Part shown: in pieces, positions 30,862 to 41,849 of the stretch
Layout of the letters: each line of letters starts with the position of its first letter
Position numbering within the stretch: the first letter of the stretch is position 1
Origin: Plotosus lineatus
Lineage: Eukaryota > Chordata > Actinopteri > Siluriformes > Plotosidae
Length of the DNA: 64,000 nucleotides
Direction of reading: 5' to 3'
Assembly (NCBI GenBank): GCA_024760905.1
Contig: CM045746.1
Coordinates: forward strand, 13,329,466 to 13,393,465
Program-made: the position numbers and the translations under genes
Notes under the pieces: model-generated
What the model was told of the DNA's origin: nothing
What the model saw: the letters and a program-made list of their open reading frames with translations, nothing else
Databases searched by the model: none

Positions 30862-31127
30862 TGTTATGGTCTCTTGTGAGAGACTGGTTTTGGCGGCTCG
30901 AACTCTCTCTCTTATGCATGCAGCGCTGGAGAGGGGTGTGGCCGTCACGCGCAGGTGGAGTGCTAAGCACACACACCTTATTCCACTTAGCAATCACCAG
31001 CTTCTCTAACAGTGACCATGATTTCCCCGTGCTCTAGTGCATTCCCTGTGAATAATAAAGCTCTTCAGTTTCCATCACACTCTGTCTCCCGCATTTTTGG
31101 GTCCAGCTGAATGTTCCTGGCGTCACA
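30862..31127 (+). mobile_element. LTR-like unit (solo LTR candidate), copy 1
   Basis: Starts TGTTATGGTCTCTTGTGAGA and ends ATGTTCCTGGCGTCACA. It contains TGACCATGATTTCCCCGTGC, a polyadenylation signal AATAATAAAGCTC (31054-31066) and TGTCTCCCGCATTTTTGGGT. A homologous unit lies reversed at 43007-43372. TG...CA ends, an internal AATAAA and two copies fit an LTR. No clear TSD flanks it, and no adjacent coding region is seen. Confidence 0.65.
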
Positions 31128-31140
31128 GAATCTTCTAGCC

Positions 31141-31240
31141 CAGGGGTCGGCAACCTTTGCCATTCAAAGAGCCATTTGGACCCGTTTTCCACAGTAAAAA
31201 ATACTGGAAGCCACAAATCCTTTTTTGACATTTAAAATCA
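31141..31240 (+). mobile_element. hAT (Charlie-like) terminal fragment
   Basis: Begins CAGGGGTCGGCAACCTTTGC then CATTCAAAGAGCCATTTGGA, a terminal sequence characteristic of hAT-Charlie-type elements in vertebrates. No second end was found nearby. Confidence 0.6.
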
Positions 31241-31399
31241 AATAACATGGCATATAATGTTTCACCCCTTTTTTCATTCATGTTAATATAAAAAACAATA
31301 TCTTGCATTGATTTAAACGACTGCAGAGACAATTAAATTACAATTCTGCTTGCAACAAAAACATTTAGATTAAAAAAAACAAACAAACAAAAAAAAACC

Positions 31400-31462
31400 G
31401 CCAGCCTCCCTGTGACCCTAATTTGACTCTAATTTTAAGCAGTTCAGAAAATGAATGAATGT
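31400..31462 (+). mobile_element. SINE family B, tail only
   Basis: CCAGCCTCCCTGTGACCC then TTTTAAGCAGTTCAGAAAAT and GAATGAATG form the 3' end of family B. The body is absent. Confidence 0.65.
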
Positions 31463-32268
31463 GTTTGAGTCTTTCTTGTATTTTTATAAAGAAAAAGATT
31501 ATCTATCCCATGAAGCGAGGGATGGGATGCAGCCAGATGTGTTAATGGGTTGGGTAGCCTACCTCACCATCACTCCCTTCGTGGGATCTTCTTTATCTTT
31601 ATTCGTTATATTAATGTTATTTTGTCATAGTTTTAATTTACAAAAACAACAGCCACACACAAAAGTATATGAAGATTTATTGTAAGACGGAGCCTCCTCA
31701 AAATTCTTTTAAATAATATTAATGCTTAATACTGCACTGACCGACCCATTCTCAGAGTGGAGACTGAACCACACTCAGTCTTTTATTTTGTCACTGGGAG
31801 GAGAGTTATTTAAATCGGAGATTGCTGCACAGAAACCAAATCTCATGCACTGTCTCTTACTTCAGCTGTGATTTCCGTTCCTGGATTACAAACCCCGGCG
31901 AAGGAAAAACCTCTCTCTCTCGCTGCGCTGCGTCTGGGATCGCAAGAACACTCCTTGCCATGAGCACAAGGGTTTGGAAATCCACCAACACAGCTGATCA
32001 AAAACACTGAGACTCAATATAGCTGATTAATATAACGATAGCCATGTCCACAAGAACACACAGCCAAAATCACTTCGCCCCACCAAATAAATATCCATCC
32101 GCACCTGTGACTGTTAATTTTCATCTGTCATTTTCAACCCTAAAAGAGAATTTTTTTTTTTTTGCGAGGTTACCCGTTGGGTACCTGTGGGTACCCGACT
32201 GTTGCAGGACTCTGCCTTTGGCAGATTCTCCAGTCATTCAGGTGAAAGATGGTTTAATTCTCTACCCC
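31463..32268. other. Spacer, nothing recognised
   Basis: Unassigned. It contains a T-run at 32150-32163. Confidence 0.35.
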
Positions 32269-32498
32269 TGGGAGCCCGGAGTACTTCTCCTGTGAGTACA
32301 CAGGCGGCATTTTATTTTCGCAGTATGGTGTACCGGACCCATTGCTATGGGCAATTTGGTCTCTGTATCAGCGAAGCTAGAACTTGGCCCACATTGGTAA
32401 CAACAGGTCGAATTTGTTTCTGGTGAGGGATGGCGTCTGCCAAGGCTGTCCTTTGTCACCAACTCTGTTCATAATTTTTATGGACAGAACGTCTAGGC

Positions 32499-33375
32499 CA
32501 GTGCTTCTCAATTATTTTCTGTTACGCCCCCCCTAGCAAGAAGAAAACAATTCGCGCCCCCCCACCACCCACTTTCCGCCGCAACTATAAATTATAACTT
32601 TTTTCTATAATATAGTTACAGGTATATCTCTTCATTATATCGTATCCTTGTTAACATAAATAAAACAAAAAGAAAGAGATATAGTTCAACTTACAAGAAT
32701 AACTTTTTAACATTTTTTATTAGTCTGTAAAAGAAAGTGCATCAATTTGCCTTAAATTTAAAAATAATAATATCCTTGTTACATTTTTGACAAACTTACC
32801 ACACCATTTGCTGCTGAAAATAAAATCAATAAATAATTAATTCAAATTGACTTCAGAAACATTAACTCAGGAGCACAATATATAAACACTTTAACCTACA
32901 AAACAAGAACAAATAGAACAATTTGTGCTGATTTTTTCTCAAAATGAGGAAGCCAAGATTAATGGCTACAATGAGCACGTTTTGCAGCGCACAGCTTCTC
33001 AAAGCGAGGTTTGAAGCATGACACTGCAACTCTCAGCTCCTGCTCAATGTTTAGCTGGGACCTGTACTTGGTCTTCAGTGCAGCAACAGCAGAGAAACCA
33101 GTCTCACAAAGGTAGGATGTTGCAAAAGGAAGCAGAATGCCCATTGCCCTCTTCCCTAACAATGGATACTGCCTTTCTACACTCAGCCAGAATTCACTGA
33201 GTGTCTGTGATGTGAAGCTCAGTCTCAATGTGGAGTCAGACGTCATGTTGGCGCCACTGCCAACTACTGGAGTGGATGTGTAATTACACTTTCTTGTAGT
33301 ACGGCGGAAAAAAAGCATGTTCTCCTGGGTCACACGCGCCCCCCTCAGCATCGCCCCACTATTTGAGAAGCACTG
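32499..33375 (-). mobile_element. hAT element with perfect 8-bp TSD inside LINE RT
   Basis: An 877-bp element flanked by GTCTAGGC at 32491-32498 and 33376-33383. Ends are CAGTGCTTCTCAATTATTTT and ATTTGAGAAGCACTG. It carries the C-terminal part of a hAT transposase on the minus strand. The same family is present at 19056-20587. Confidence 0.95.
32959..33240 (-). pseudogene. hAT transposase C-terminal dimerisation domain
   Basis: The open minus-strand frame reads LRLSFTSQTLSEFWLSVERQ, YPLLGKRAMGILLPFATSYL, CETGFSAVAALKTKYRSQLN and ends KLCAAKRAHCSH. The YP.L...A...L..F..SYLCE.GFS pattern is the hAT family C-terminal dimerisation region, close to ZBED/FAM200-type proteins. Upstream catalytic parts are missing, so this is a deletion derivative. 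The frame extends upstream to 33495, but that part crosses the element end into LINE sequence and is not meaningful. Confidence 0.85.
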
Positions 33376-36300
33376 GTCTAGGCGCAGGCTGAGGCGTTGA
33401 GGGTTTCTGGTTTGGTGGTCATCGGATCTCGTGTCTGCTTTTTGCAGATGACGCTGTCCTTTTGGCTTCACCAATCCGAGACCTCCAGCTCTCATTGAAG
33501 CGATTCGTATCAGAGTGCAAAGCGGCTGGGATGAGAATCAGCATCTCCAAGTATGAAGCCATGGTTGTCAGCTGGAAAAGGGTGGAATGCATCCACTGGG
33601 TCTGGAATGAGGTACTGCCCCAAGTGGATAACTTCAAGTATTTAGGGGTCTTGTTCACAAACGAGGGAAGGGAGATGGACAGGTGGATTGCTGCAGCCTC
33701 TGGTGTAAAGCACAGCTTGTACCATTTCTGTCGTGGTGAAGAGGGAGCCGAGCCACAAAGCAAAGCTCTCAATTTATCAGTCGATCTATGTCCCAACCCT
33801 CACCTATGGTCAGAAGATTTGTGTAGTGACCGAAAAAACAAGATTGCAGATACAAGCGGCTGAAATGAGCTTCCTTTGCTGGGTGGTGGGGCTCTCCCTT
33901 AGAGATAGAGCAAGAAGCTCAGTCATCCGGGAGGACCTTGGAGTAGAACCGCTGCTTCTCCACATTGAAAGGTACCAGTTGAGGTGGCTCAGGCATCTAG
34001 TTAGAATGCCTCTCTAGTGTGGTGTTTCGATTATGTCCAACCGGGAAGAGACCCCGGGATTGACATAGAACAGAGGGATTATATCTCTAAGCTGTTCTAG
34101 GAACGCCTCGGTGTTCTGGAGGAAGTGACTGGAGAGAGAGACGTCTCGACCTCATTGCTTAGGCTGCTGCAACCACGACCCAACCCCGGATTAAGTGGAG
34201 GATGGTGATGAAATTCTACCTTTGAAAACCTGTACTTTCCAAAGACTCTCATATTGCTTGCCGTGTCCAGCACCCTGACTCCCACTGTATACCAAACTAG
34301 TGCTGCTGGCCTTTAAAGGTATAGCGAATTTTATGTGCCTTAATATCTTCTTTTCCTTTTGGCTGCTCCCTTCAGGGGGTCGCCACAGCAAATCATCTCC
34401 CTTCATCTCACCCTATCCTCTGCATCTTCTTCTCTTACACCAACTACCTTCATGTCTTCCTTCACCACATCCATAAATTTCTCTTTAGTCTTCTTCCTGG
34501 CCTTCTGCCTGGTAGTTCCAACCTCAGCATCTTACTACCAATATATTCACTATCCCTCCTCTGTGCATGTCCAAACTATCTCAAACTAGCCTCTCTGACT
34601 TTGTCTCCAAAACATCTTACAGGTGCTGTCCCTCTGATGCACTCATTCCTAATCTTATCCATCTTCATTACTCCCAAAAAGAACCTCAAGATTTTCTTCT
34701 CTGCTACCTCCAGGTCTGCCTCCTGTCTTTTCCTCAGTGTCACCGTTTCAAACCTGTACAACATCACTGGCCTCAACACCGTCTTGTACACTTTTCCTTT
34801 CATTCTTGCTGATACCTTCCTAGCACGCATCACACAGGACACTTTTCTCCAACCATTCCAACCTGCCTGCACACGCTTCTTCACCTCTTTTACACACTCT
34901 CCATTGCTCTGGATTGTTGAGCCTAAGTACTTAAAATCCTCCACCCTCTTTATCGCTGCTCCCTATAACCTCACCATTCCTCTTGGGTCCTTTTTATTTA
35001 CACACATGTATTCTGTCTTACTGAGGCTAACCTTCATTCCTTTCCTTTCCAAGGCATGCCTACACGTCTCTAGAGTTCCTCTACTTGTTCTCTGCTCTCA
35101 CTGCAGATCACAATGTCATCTGCAAACATCATAATCCATGGAGATTCTTGTCTAACCTCGTCTGTCAGCCTCTCCATCACCATAGCAAACAAAAAGGGGC
35201 TCAGAACCGACCCTTGATGCAGTCCCACCTCCACCTTAAACTTTTCTGTCATACCGACAGCACACCTCATCACTGTCTTACATCTTTCATACATGTCCTG
35301 TACCACTCTAACATACTTCTCTGCCACTCCAGACTTCCTCATGCAATATCACATTTCCTCTCTCGGCAACCTATCATATGCTTTCTCCAGATACACAGAG
35401 GCACAATACAGCTCCCTCTGACTTTCTCTGTTCTTCTCTATTAACATCCTCAAAGCAAACATGGCATCTGTGGTGCATTCTTGGCATGAAACCAAACCGT
35501 TGTTTACAAATGCTGACCTTTGCCCTTGGTCTCGCTTCAACTATTCTTTCCCATAACATCATCATATGGCTCATCAACTTTATCCCTCTGTAGTTGCCAC
35601 AACTCTGCACATCTCCCTTGTTCTTAAAAATGGGCACCAGTACACTTCTCCATTCCTCTGACATCTTCTAACTCTCTAAGACCTTGTTGAATGTTCTTGT
35701 CAGAAAGTCTACTGCTACCTCTCTTCGACACTTCCATACCTCCACAGGTATATCATCAGGACCAACTGCCTTTCCATTCTTCATCCTCTTCAATGCCCTC
35801 CTCACTTCACCCTTATTAATCTTTGCTACTTCCTGGTCCTCAATGGTCATCTCTTCTACTCTTTTTTTCTCTCCAATTTTCCTCATTCATCAGTATATGG
35901 AAATATATACATATGGAAATATATATATATAAAATATAGCTCTTCAAAATATTCTTTCCATCTTCTCAGCACACTTGTCATCAGTCAATACATTTCCTTC
36001 TCTGTCCTTAATCACTCTAACTTGCTGCACGTCCTGCCCATCTCTATTTCTCTGCTGTGCCAACCTGTATAAATCATTTTCTCGGTCCTTACCGTCCAAC
36101 CTAGCATACAAGTCATCATACGCCCTCTGTTTGGCCTTTGACTCCGCTACTTTCGCCTTACGCCAACCCTGTACTCCTGTTTACTCTCTTCAGTCCTCTC
36201 AATGTCCCACTTCTTCTTAGCTAATCTCTTCCTGTGTACACATTCCTGCACTTCCACATTTCACCACCAAGTTTCCTTATCTACTTTCCTTCCAGAGGAC

Positions 36301-36617
36301 ACACTAAGTACTCTCCTACCTGTCTCCCTGATCACATTAGCTGTAGTTGTCAAGCCATCTGGAAGCATGTCCTGAATACTACCAAAGCCTGTTTCAACTC
36401 CTCCTTGAAGACAACATGACACTCTTCCTTTTTCAGCTTCTACCACTTTGTCTTGTGCTCTGCCTTTGCCGTCTTCAGCTTCCTCACCATCAGCATCATC
36501 CTGCACACCACCATTCTATGCTGTCTGGCAACACTCTCTCCCGCTACTACTTTGCAGTCACTGACTTCCTTCAAATTACATCGCCTACACAAGATGTAGT
36601 CTGCTTGTGTGCTCCTA

Positions 36618-38080
36618 CAGTGGTATGAAAAAGTATCTGAATCTATTGGAATTTCTCACATTTCTGCATAAAATCACCATCAAATGTCATCTGATCTTTG
36701 TCAAAATCACACAGATGAAAAAAAGTGTCTGCTTTAACTAAAACCACCCAAAAATTTATAGGTTGTCGTATTTTAATGAGGATAGCATGCAAACAATGAC
36801 AGAAGGGGGAGGAATAAGTAACTGAACCATCACATTTAATATTTTGTGCCCCCCCCCCCCCTTTGGCAGCAATAACTTCAACCAGACGCTTCCTGTAGCT
36901 GCAGATCAGTCTGGCACATCGATCAGGATTAATCTTGGCCCATTCCTCTTTACAAAACTGCTGTAGTTCAGTCAGATTCCTGGGATGTCTGGCATGAATC
37001 GCTGTCTTGAGGTCATGCCACAGCATCTCAATGGGGTTCAAGTCTGGACTTTGACTTGGCCACTCCAGAACGTATATTTTGCTCTTCTGAAACCATTCTG
37101 AAGTTGATTTACTTCTGTGTTTTGGATCATTGTCTTGTTGCAGCATCCATCCTCTTTTTAGCTTCAACTGTCTGACAGATGGCCTCGGGTTTTCCTGCAA
37201 AACATCCTGATAAACTTTTGAATTCATTTTTCCATTAATTTCCAAGATGTCCAGGCCCCGAGGCAACAAAACAGGCCCAAACCATGATGCACCCTCCACC
37301 ATGCTTCACGGCGGGGATGAGGTGTTGATGTTGGTGAGCTGTTCCATTTTTCCTCCACACATGACATTGTGTGTTCCTCCCAAACAATTCAACGTTGGTT
37401 TCATCAGTCCACAAAACATTTTGCCAAAACTTCTGTGGAGTGTCCAAGTGCCTTTTTGCGAACATTAAACGAGCAACAATGATTTTTTTTTTTAGACAGC
37501 AGTGGCTTCCTCCTTGGAGTCCTCCCATGAACACTATTCTTGGCCATTGTTTTACATATAGTTGATGTGTGCACAGAGATATTGGACTGAGCCAGTGATT
37601 TCTGTAAGTCTTTACCAGACACTCTAGGTTTTTTGTTTTTTTTCTTTAACCTCTCTGAGTATTCTGCGCTGAACTCTGGGCGTCATCTTTGGTGGACGGC
37701 CACTCCTTGGGAGAGAAGCAACAGTGCCAAACTCTCTCCATTTGTAGACAACTTCTCTGACTGTCGATTCATGAACAGCCAGACTTTTAGAGATGGTTTT
37801 GTATCCTTTCCCAGCTTTATACAAATCAACAATTCTTGATCGCAGGTCTTCAGACAGCTCTTTTGAGCGAGCCATGGTGCACATCAGACAATGTTTCTCA
37901 TCAAGACAAGTCTTACCAGATGTGTGTTTTATAGTGGGCAGGGCAGCTTTAAGCCACTCAGTGATTGGGCACACACCTGACTTAAATTGTTTGGTAAAAA
38001 TTGGTTTCAAGTGCTCTTTAGGTCTCCTTAGGCAGAGGGTTCAGTTACTTATTCCTCCCCCTTCTGTCATTGTTTGCATC
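36618..38080 (-). mobile_element. Tc1-like transposon inserted in RTE copy 2, right TIR lost
   Basis: The left end begins CAGTGGTATGAAAAAGTATC directly after the LINE bases CTCCTA. The left TIR is about 210 bp long. At the right only its inner ~45 bases (TTCAGTTACTTATTCCTCCC and TGTCATTGTTTGCA, 38039-38077) remain. They run into LINE sequence at TGCATCACTTCATC. The outer ~160 bases of TIR are missing along with LINE bases. A C-run at 36848-36861 lies near the transposase stop. Confidence 0.92.
36830..37875 (-). pseudogene. Tc1 transposase, DD34E residues all present, frameshifted
   Basis: Starts MARSKELSEDLRSRIVDLYK at the ATG at 37875, with helix-turn-helix AGKGYKTISKSLAVHESTVR and RSGRPPKMTPRVQRRILREV. 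Frame changes occur near the run at 37632-37645 and again near 37500 and 37240. Catalytic blocks are WTDETNVELFG (37534-37400), MLQQDNDPKHRSKST and DLNPIEMLWHDLK (37302-36990). The spacing from the first Asp of QQD to the Glu is 34. The C-terminus is RKRLVEVIAAKGG. Small indels alone broke this gene. Confidence 0.88.
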
Positions 38081-38775
38081 ACTTCATCTAACTTACTCCA
38101 TAATCTCTCCTTCTCTTCTAGCTTCTCACATCTCACATCCTGCCTGTGGGGCATAAGCATTAACAACATTGAACATCACACCTTCAATTTCTAACTTGAG
38201 ACTCATCACTGTCTGACACTCTTTTCACCTCTAGAACATTCCTGACAAACCCCTCCTTCAAGAAGACTCCTACTCCATTTCTCTTCCCATCCACGCCATG
38301 ATAAAACAGCTTAAATCCAGCTCCTAAGCTTCTCGCCTTGCTATCTTTCCACCTGGTCTCCTGAACACACAGTATGTCCACCTTCCTCCTCTGCATCATG
38401 TCAGCCAGCTCTCTAGCTTGTCCTGTCATAGTTCCAACATTCAAAGTCCCTACTCTCAATCCGAGGCTCATGCCTTTCCTCTTCTCTCCCCGCCTACGGA
38501 CACACCTCCCACCTCTCCTTCTTCAACCAACAATAGCCCAGTTTCCACCAGCACCCTCTTGGTTAACAGCACTGATGGTAGTCGTTGTTAACCCGGGCCT
38601 CGACTGATCTGGTATGACATTTGTATTGATGATCTGCATAACAAGTTTGGCAAATGTTTTACATCGAATGCACTTCCTGACATAACTCTCTGCATTTATC
38701 TGGACTTTGGACCGGCATGAGGCTGAACACTGGCCTGTGCCCCCCCACGGCTGCGCATTTATGTGCCTTAATATA

Positions 38776-39059
38776 CTTTGTTAAAAAGAGAGCAAACCTG
38801 TTCAATAAGTGAAATGCAGAGAAATGGTTCTTAGTACTTGGTTTGACTTCTGCTTGCATTACACCACTGAGACATTACCCATATAAAATGAAGTCTGGAG
38901 TTGACGGATTACAATGCACTTATCAAAAGCTTAACATTTGGCATGTTGAATGTTATCCATCCCTTTAAGATAATCAAATCTGATGTGGATGAGGATTCTT
39001 CAGACAACAATCCCACAAACTCCATGTGAGAAAAGGGCTATATATCAAGCAGAAGGCAA
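38776..39059. other. Spacer, nothing recognised
   Basis: May include the decayed left end of the next Tc1 remnant, but no TIR was recognised. Confidence 0.3.
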
Positions 39060-39880
39060 AACAAAAGAATAATATGGTTAAATTATTGATGACAACAGAA
39101 CGGGTGACACTGCTGTGCTACGGTGGCATACACAGTATAACCACATGAGTTTGAGAGTATTTCTGAAAAAATTTTGTTACTCACCACAGTTGAGGCTGCA
39201 TCCAGATATGCAGCCTGAAAAAACCTTACAAGAATCCATGCATCAATTCTAAGCAGAAAGGTTGACACATTCTCTGGCCCAGGCTTAAGTGAGATAGACC
39301 AAAAGAGAATGAAACTACTGTATGTGCTGTTGTCTAATGAGTCCACAATTAAACCGTTTTTTTGGCAAAAAAAAAAACAGTCAGTTTCTTTGTGCCAACA
39401 ATGAAAATAAACTTCCACACTGCTATCAGTGAAAAGTGCAAAAGCCAGCATGTGTGATTTTATGTACAGTACATCATTCATGCCGGTATGGGTAAGTTGC
39501 ATGCATGTCAAAGTATCAGTGACACTGAGGTGTATATACGGATTTTAGAGAGAAATATGCTGCCATCAAGTCTCTTCCTGGGTGATCTGGCCCTAGTTCA
39601 ACAGGACAATAACAGGCATGAATCTGCATGGATCACAACAGTGTGGGTTCATCATGTGTTTGACTGGCCAGCTGCGGGTTCAGATATGTGACCTACTAAA
39701 AACGTATGGTGCACCATGAAGATGAGTATCAAGCAACCATAGTGTGTTGAGCAGCTGTCTTGATTCATAGAAGAATGTTACAGAAATAGGAAAACTGAAA
39801 CAATTATCCTCAGTTTGAAGCAAAAGAAAATTTACAACCTCAAATGTAAATAAAAACAGTACACGATCATTTGCAAATTT
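39060..39880 (+). pseudogene. Strongly decayed Tc1-like transposase
   Basis: The plus strand has VLLSNESTIKPFFWQKK (first catalytic block with Asp changed to Asn, near 39323-39373). It then has a cysteine-poor middle, ILERNMLPSSLFLGDLALVQ and QDNNRHESAWITTVWVHHVF then DWPAAGSDM (39550-39691). The order matches Tc1 transposases (DES..., ILERNMLPS, QQDN...H, WPA.SPD). The C-terminal part after 39690 is barely readable. Decay is much greater than in the other Tc1 copies. Confidence 0.65.
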
Positions 39881-39946
39881 CATACATCCACATGTTATTC
39901 ATAATGGAACACCGAAAACATAACAAATGTTGAGAATTATAGGGGC

Positions 39947-40166
39947 AGCTGTGGCCCAATGGCTAGAGAAGTAGTTTTGCGACCTAAGGGTTGCTGGTTC
40001 AATTTCTGATCTCGCAGGGAAAAAAAATGGATGGTGGTGGAGGGAGGGAGAGGCATCTTCCCTTCCTCCACCTTCATGACTAAAGTGCCTTGAGCAGTGA
40101 CACCTAACCTCCAACTGCTCTCTGGGCACCACAATGTATGGTAGCCCACTGCTTTAAGTAAGTGTG

Positions 40167-40223
<57 letters not shown>

Positions 40224-40225
40224 TC
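39947..40225 (+). mobile_element. tRNA-derived SINE, family D, ending in (TG)n
   Basis: Head GGGGCAGCTGTGGCCCAATG and GCTAGAGAAG, B-box GCTGGTTCAATTTC. Body TGGATGGTGGTGGAGGGAGG and AAGTGCCTTGAGCAGTGACA. It ends CCCACTGCTTTAAGTAAGTG then (TG)n at 40163-40220. The relative at 51083-51290 also ends in GTGTGTGCATGTGTG. The TG repeat therefore probably grew from the SINE tail. Confidence 0.8.
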
Positions 40226-40289
40226 AATCCGGATAGATTAAATGCAGGGGGAATAATTTAATGTAATACTAATAATACAGTATATCAAC

Positions 40290-41110
40290 AACAAAAAAAA
40301 ATTCCTGAGAAATACTGGCTTATTTTTAATTTGTTTGCAGCAACGTCTCAAATAAGTTGAGATGAGGGTAACAAAAGAATGGAAACGCAAGTGGCATGAA
40401 AGAAAATTGCTTAAGGAAAATTATGCAACTAATTTGGTTTCTTGCCAACAAATCAGTAACAGGATGGCAAAGTCTCAGAAGACAGACAAATGTGCACTAA
40501 TCTACAAAAAATAAAATAAAACAAACAACCCCCCCAAAAAAAAAACCCAACAACAACAGCAAAAAACAAACAACCAAAAATGCGCCTACAATTTTTTTGT
40601 ATTAATTAAGGCCCGGGCTCAGGATACACGTCCAAAAATAATTTTCTCAAGCCACACTACATGGATAGATGTCCTATTTACAGATGCAGGTTAAAACTGT
40701 CATGCAAAGAAGCCACATATGAACTTAATCCAGAAATGCTACAATCTTCCCTAAGCCAAAGCTCACGTAAATGGACTGAAGCAAACTGTTCTATGGTCAA
40801 GTATCAATCAAATATCTAAATTATTGTTGGAAACATAGGGATACTGTGTCCTCTAGAATTAAAAAGAAAAGTACCATCAGTGGTCAGTTCAAAATATTGC
40901 ATCTCTGATAGTATGGAAATGCATTAGTGCATAAAGAACTGGCAGCTTGCTCAGCTGGAAAAGTGCCAACAATACAGGTTTCCAAGGAACATATGCTGCT
41001 ATATACAGTCTTGTTTAAAATAAAGCCTTTGCATGTTTCAACAAGACAATGCAAAACTACACACTGCATCTATAACAGCAGCATAGTGGAAGAGTCCAGA
41101 TGCTAAACTG
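40290..41110 (+). mobile_element. Decayed Tc1/mariner-like element
   Basis: Begins near GCAACGTCTCAAATAAGTTG with AGATGAGGGTAACAAAAGAA, a terminal-type sequence seen in fish Tc1/mariner elements. Near 41031-41098 the frame fragments read LHVSTRQCKTTHCIYNSS and SGRVQMLNWPAC. These correspond to the QQDNAKPHTA and LNWPA blocks of the transposase. Everything between is too decayed to read. Confidence 0.5.
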
Positions 41111-41139
41111 GCCTGCTTGCACCATTTTATGAATTATGG

Positions 41140-41141
<2 letters not shown>

Positions 41142-41180
<39 letters not shown>
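41142..41180. repeat. (AT)n microsatellite
   Basis: Alternating AT over about 35 bases followed by GTATATACCC. Confidence 0.9.
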
Positions 41181-41181
<1 letters not shown>

Positions 41182-41371
41182 CCCTTGGAGGGAGGGGGGG
41201 TTATTAAAATGCTTACCAGCGGAGTGGAATGGTGAGTGATTATTAGCATCGAGGTGGAAAACATGAACAATCACAGAACAATAAAAGAGTTTTACTGATA
41301 TTTGTATTATTCATTTTGTGGTATCAACCAAACTACTTACATGAAAGCTGAAAATAAACAGAAAACAGCAT
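41181..41371. other. Spacer, nothing recognised
   Basis: No recognised feature. Confidence 0.3.
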
Positions 41372-41383
41372 AAATTAAACATA

Positions 41384-41690
41384 GGTAAAGGCAAGTCTGT
41401 TGGGTTTTTTACACCTGAGCCTAGTGGCTCATCAGGCCGGTGCTTATCCCCGGTTTCCATATCGTGAAGTGACCAGGAGTTCAACTCCTGGATGGGACGC
41501 TAATCCATTACATGTTAACTTCCCAGTATATTTTTACTGGTACCCATTTATACTGCTGGGTGAACAAAGGCACACTTGTGGTTGAGACCTTGCCCAGGGG
41601 TCTTAGCACAGTGAGGGTCTCAGTGGGATTTGAACTCACAACCTCCCGATCATGAGCCCAGCACTCTAACCACTACACCACTGGCCCCAC
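41384..41690 (-). mobile_element. tRNA-derived SINE, family C, with TSD
   Basis: The perfect 12-bp TSD AAATTAAACATA lies at 41372-41383 and 41691-41702. The minus-strand head GGGGCCAGTGGTGTAGTGGT, with B-box GTTCAAATCCC, is well kept. It shares body and GGTGTAAAAAACCC end with the copies at 7798 and 9522. Confidence 0.92.
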
Positions 41691-41849
41691 AAATTAAACA
41701 TAAAAGACCCCTTACTTTTCCTTGCCGGTGCTGTCACTTTAAACATTTTCCCCGAAGTAAAATCGAGTCAATCAACATGAATGTAAACTTTAGCACATGC
41801 CACGTTGAACCAATCAACATGAACATAAACAAAAGCACATGGCCAAGAA

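Larger units (their letters stand above)
32325..34190 (+). pseudogene. LINE reverse transcriptase remnant (motif B to C-terminus)
   Basis: Pieces in order are: DPLLWAIWSLYQRS, NLFLVRDGVCQGCPLSPTLF and IIFMDR (motif B, 32338-32492). The hAT insertion follows. Then come SCLLFADDAVLLASPIRDL (catalytic motif C, near 33430-33485), FVSECKAAGMRISISKYEAM, NFKYLGVLFTNEG, then KAKLSIYQSIYVPTLTYGQ, LSLRDRARSSVIREDLGVEP and LRWLRHLVRMPL. Frameshifts, for example near 33735, and later stops break the frame. The domain is a non-LTR reverse transcriptase C-terminal half. Confidence 0.82.
32270..34210 (+). mobile_element. Rex1/CR1-like LINE, 3' half, split by a hAT element
   Basis: About 1.06 kb of LINE remains after subtracting the hAT copy at 32499-33375 and its duplicated 8 bp. 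It encodes the RT from just before motif B through the C-terminus. Its 3' end lies near CCCCGGATTAAGTGGAGGAT (34185-34204). A related 3' end is reversed at 44851-45140 and another is at 29975-30207. The Rex1/Babar-like label rests on the recalled KYLGVLFT..G and HLVRMP motifs. Confidence 0.8.
34360..38600 (-). pseudogene. RTE LINE ORF copy 2 (APE endonuclease and RT, fragmented)
   Basis: Endonuclease start at 38471-38190: LRVGTLNVGTMTGQARELAD, DILCVQETRWKDSKA. After the Tc1 insert the frame picks up toward the linker. RT pieces follow: NGKAVGPDDIPVEVWK (35886-35668), VPIFKNKGDVQSCGNYRGIK (35664), VGLHQGSVLSPFLFAMVMER and MMFADDIVICSES (35342-35070), and KYLGSTIQSNGE (34944). Frameshifts separate all pieces. 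Unlike copy 1 it retains TGG and TGT codons at the two positions where copy 1 has TGA, so the copies decayed independently. Confidence 0.82.
34347..38757 (-). mobile_element. RTE-clade LINE, full-length copy 2, split by Tc1
   Basis: Flanked by a perfect 17-bp TSD, TTTATGTGCCTTAATAT, at 34330-34346 and 38758-38774. Orientation and both termini match copy 1 (142-3295): the 3' end is plus-strand CTTCTTTTCCTTTTGGCTG and the 5' end is GCCCCCCCACGGCTGC. Excluding the Tc1 insert (36618-38080), about 2.95 kb remain. Roughly 220 bases of LINE corresponding to copy 1 positions 2382-2604 are missing at the right edge of the insert. A short (AT)n expansion sits inside the RT region at 35892-35938. Confidence 0.92.

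Noticed and set aside
33234..33495. N-terminal extension of the hAT frame (MRAGGLGLVKPKGQRH...)
   Set aside because: It reads across the hAT end at 33375 into antisense LINE sequence, so it is not part of the transposase.
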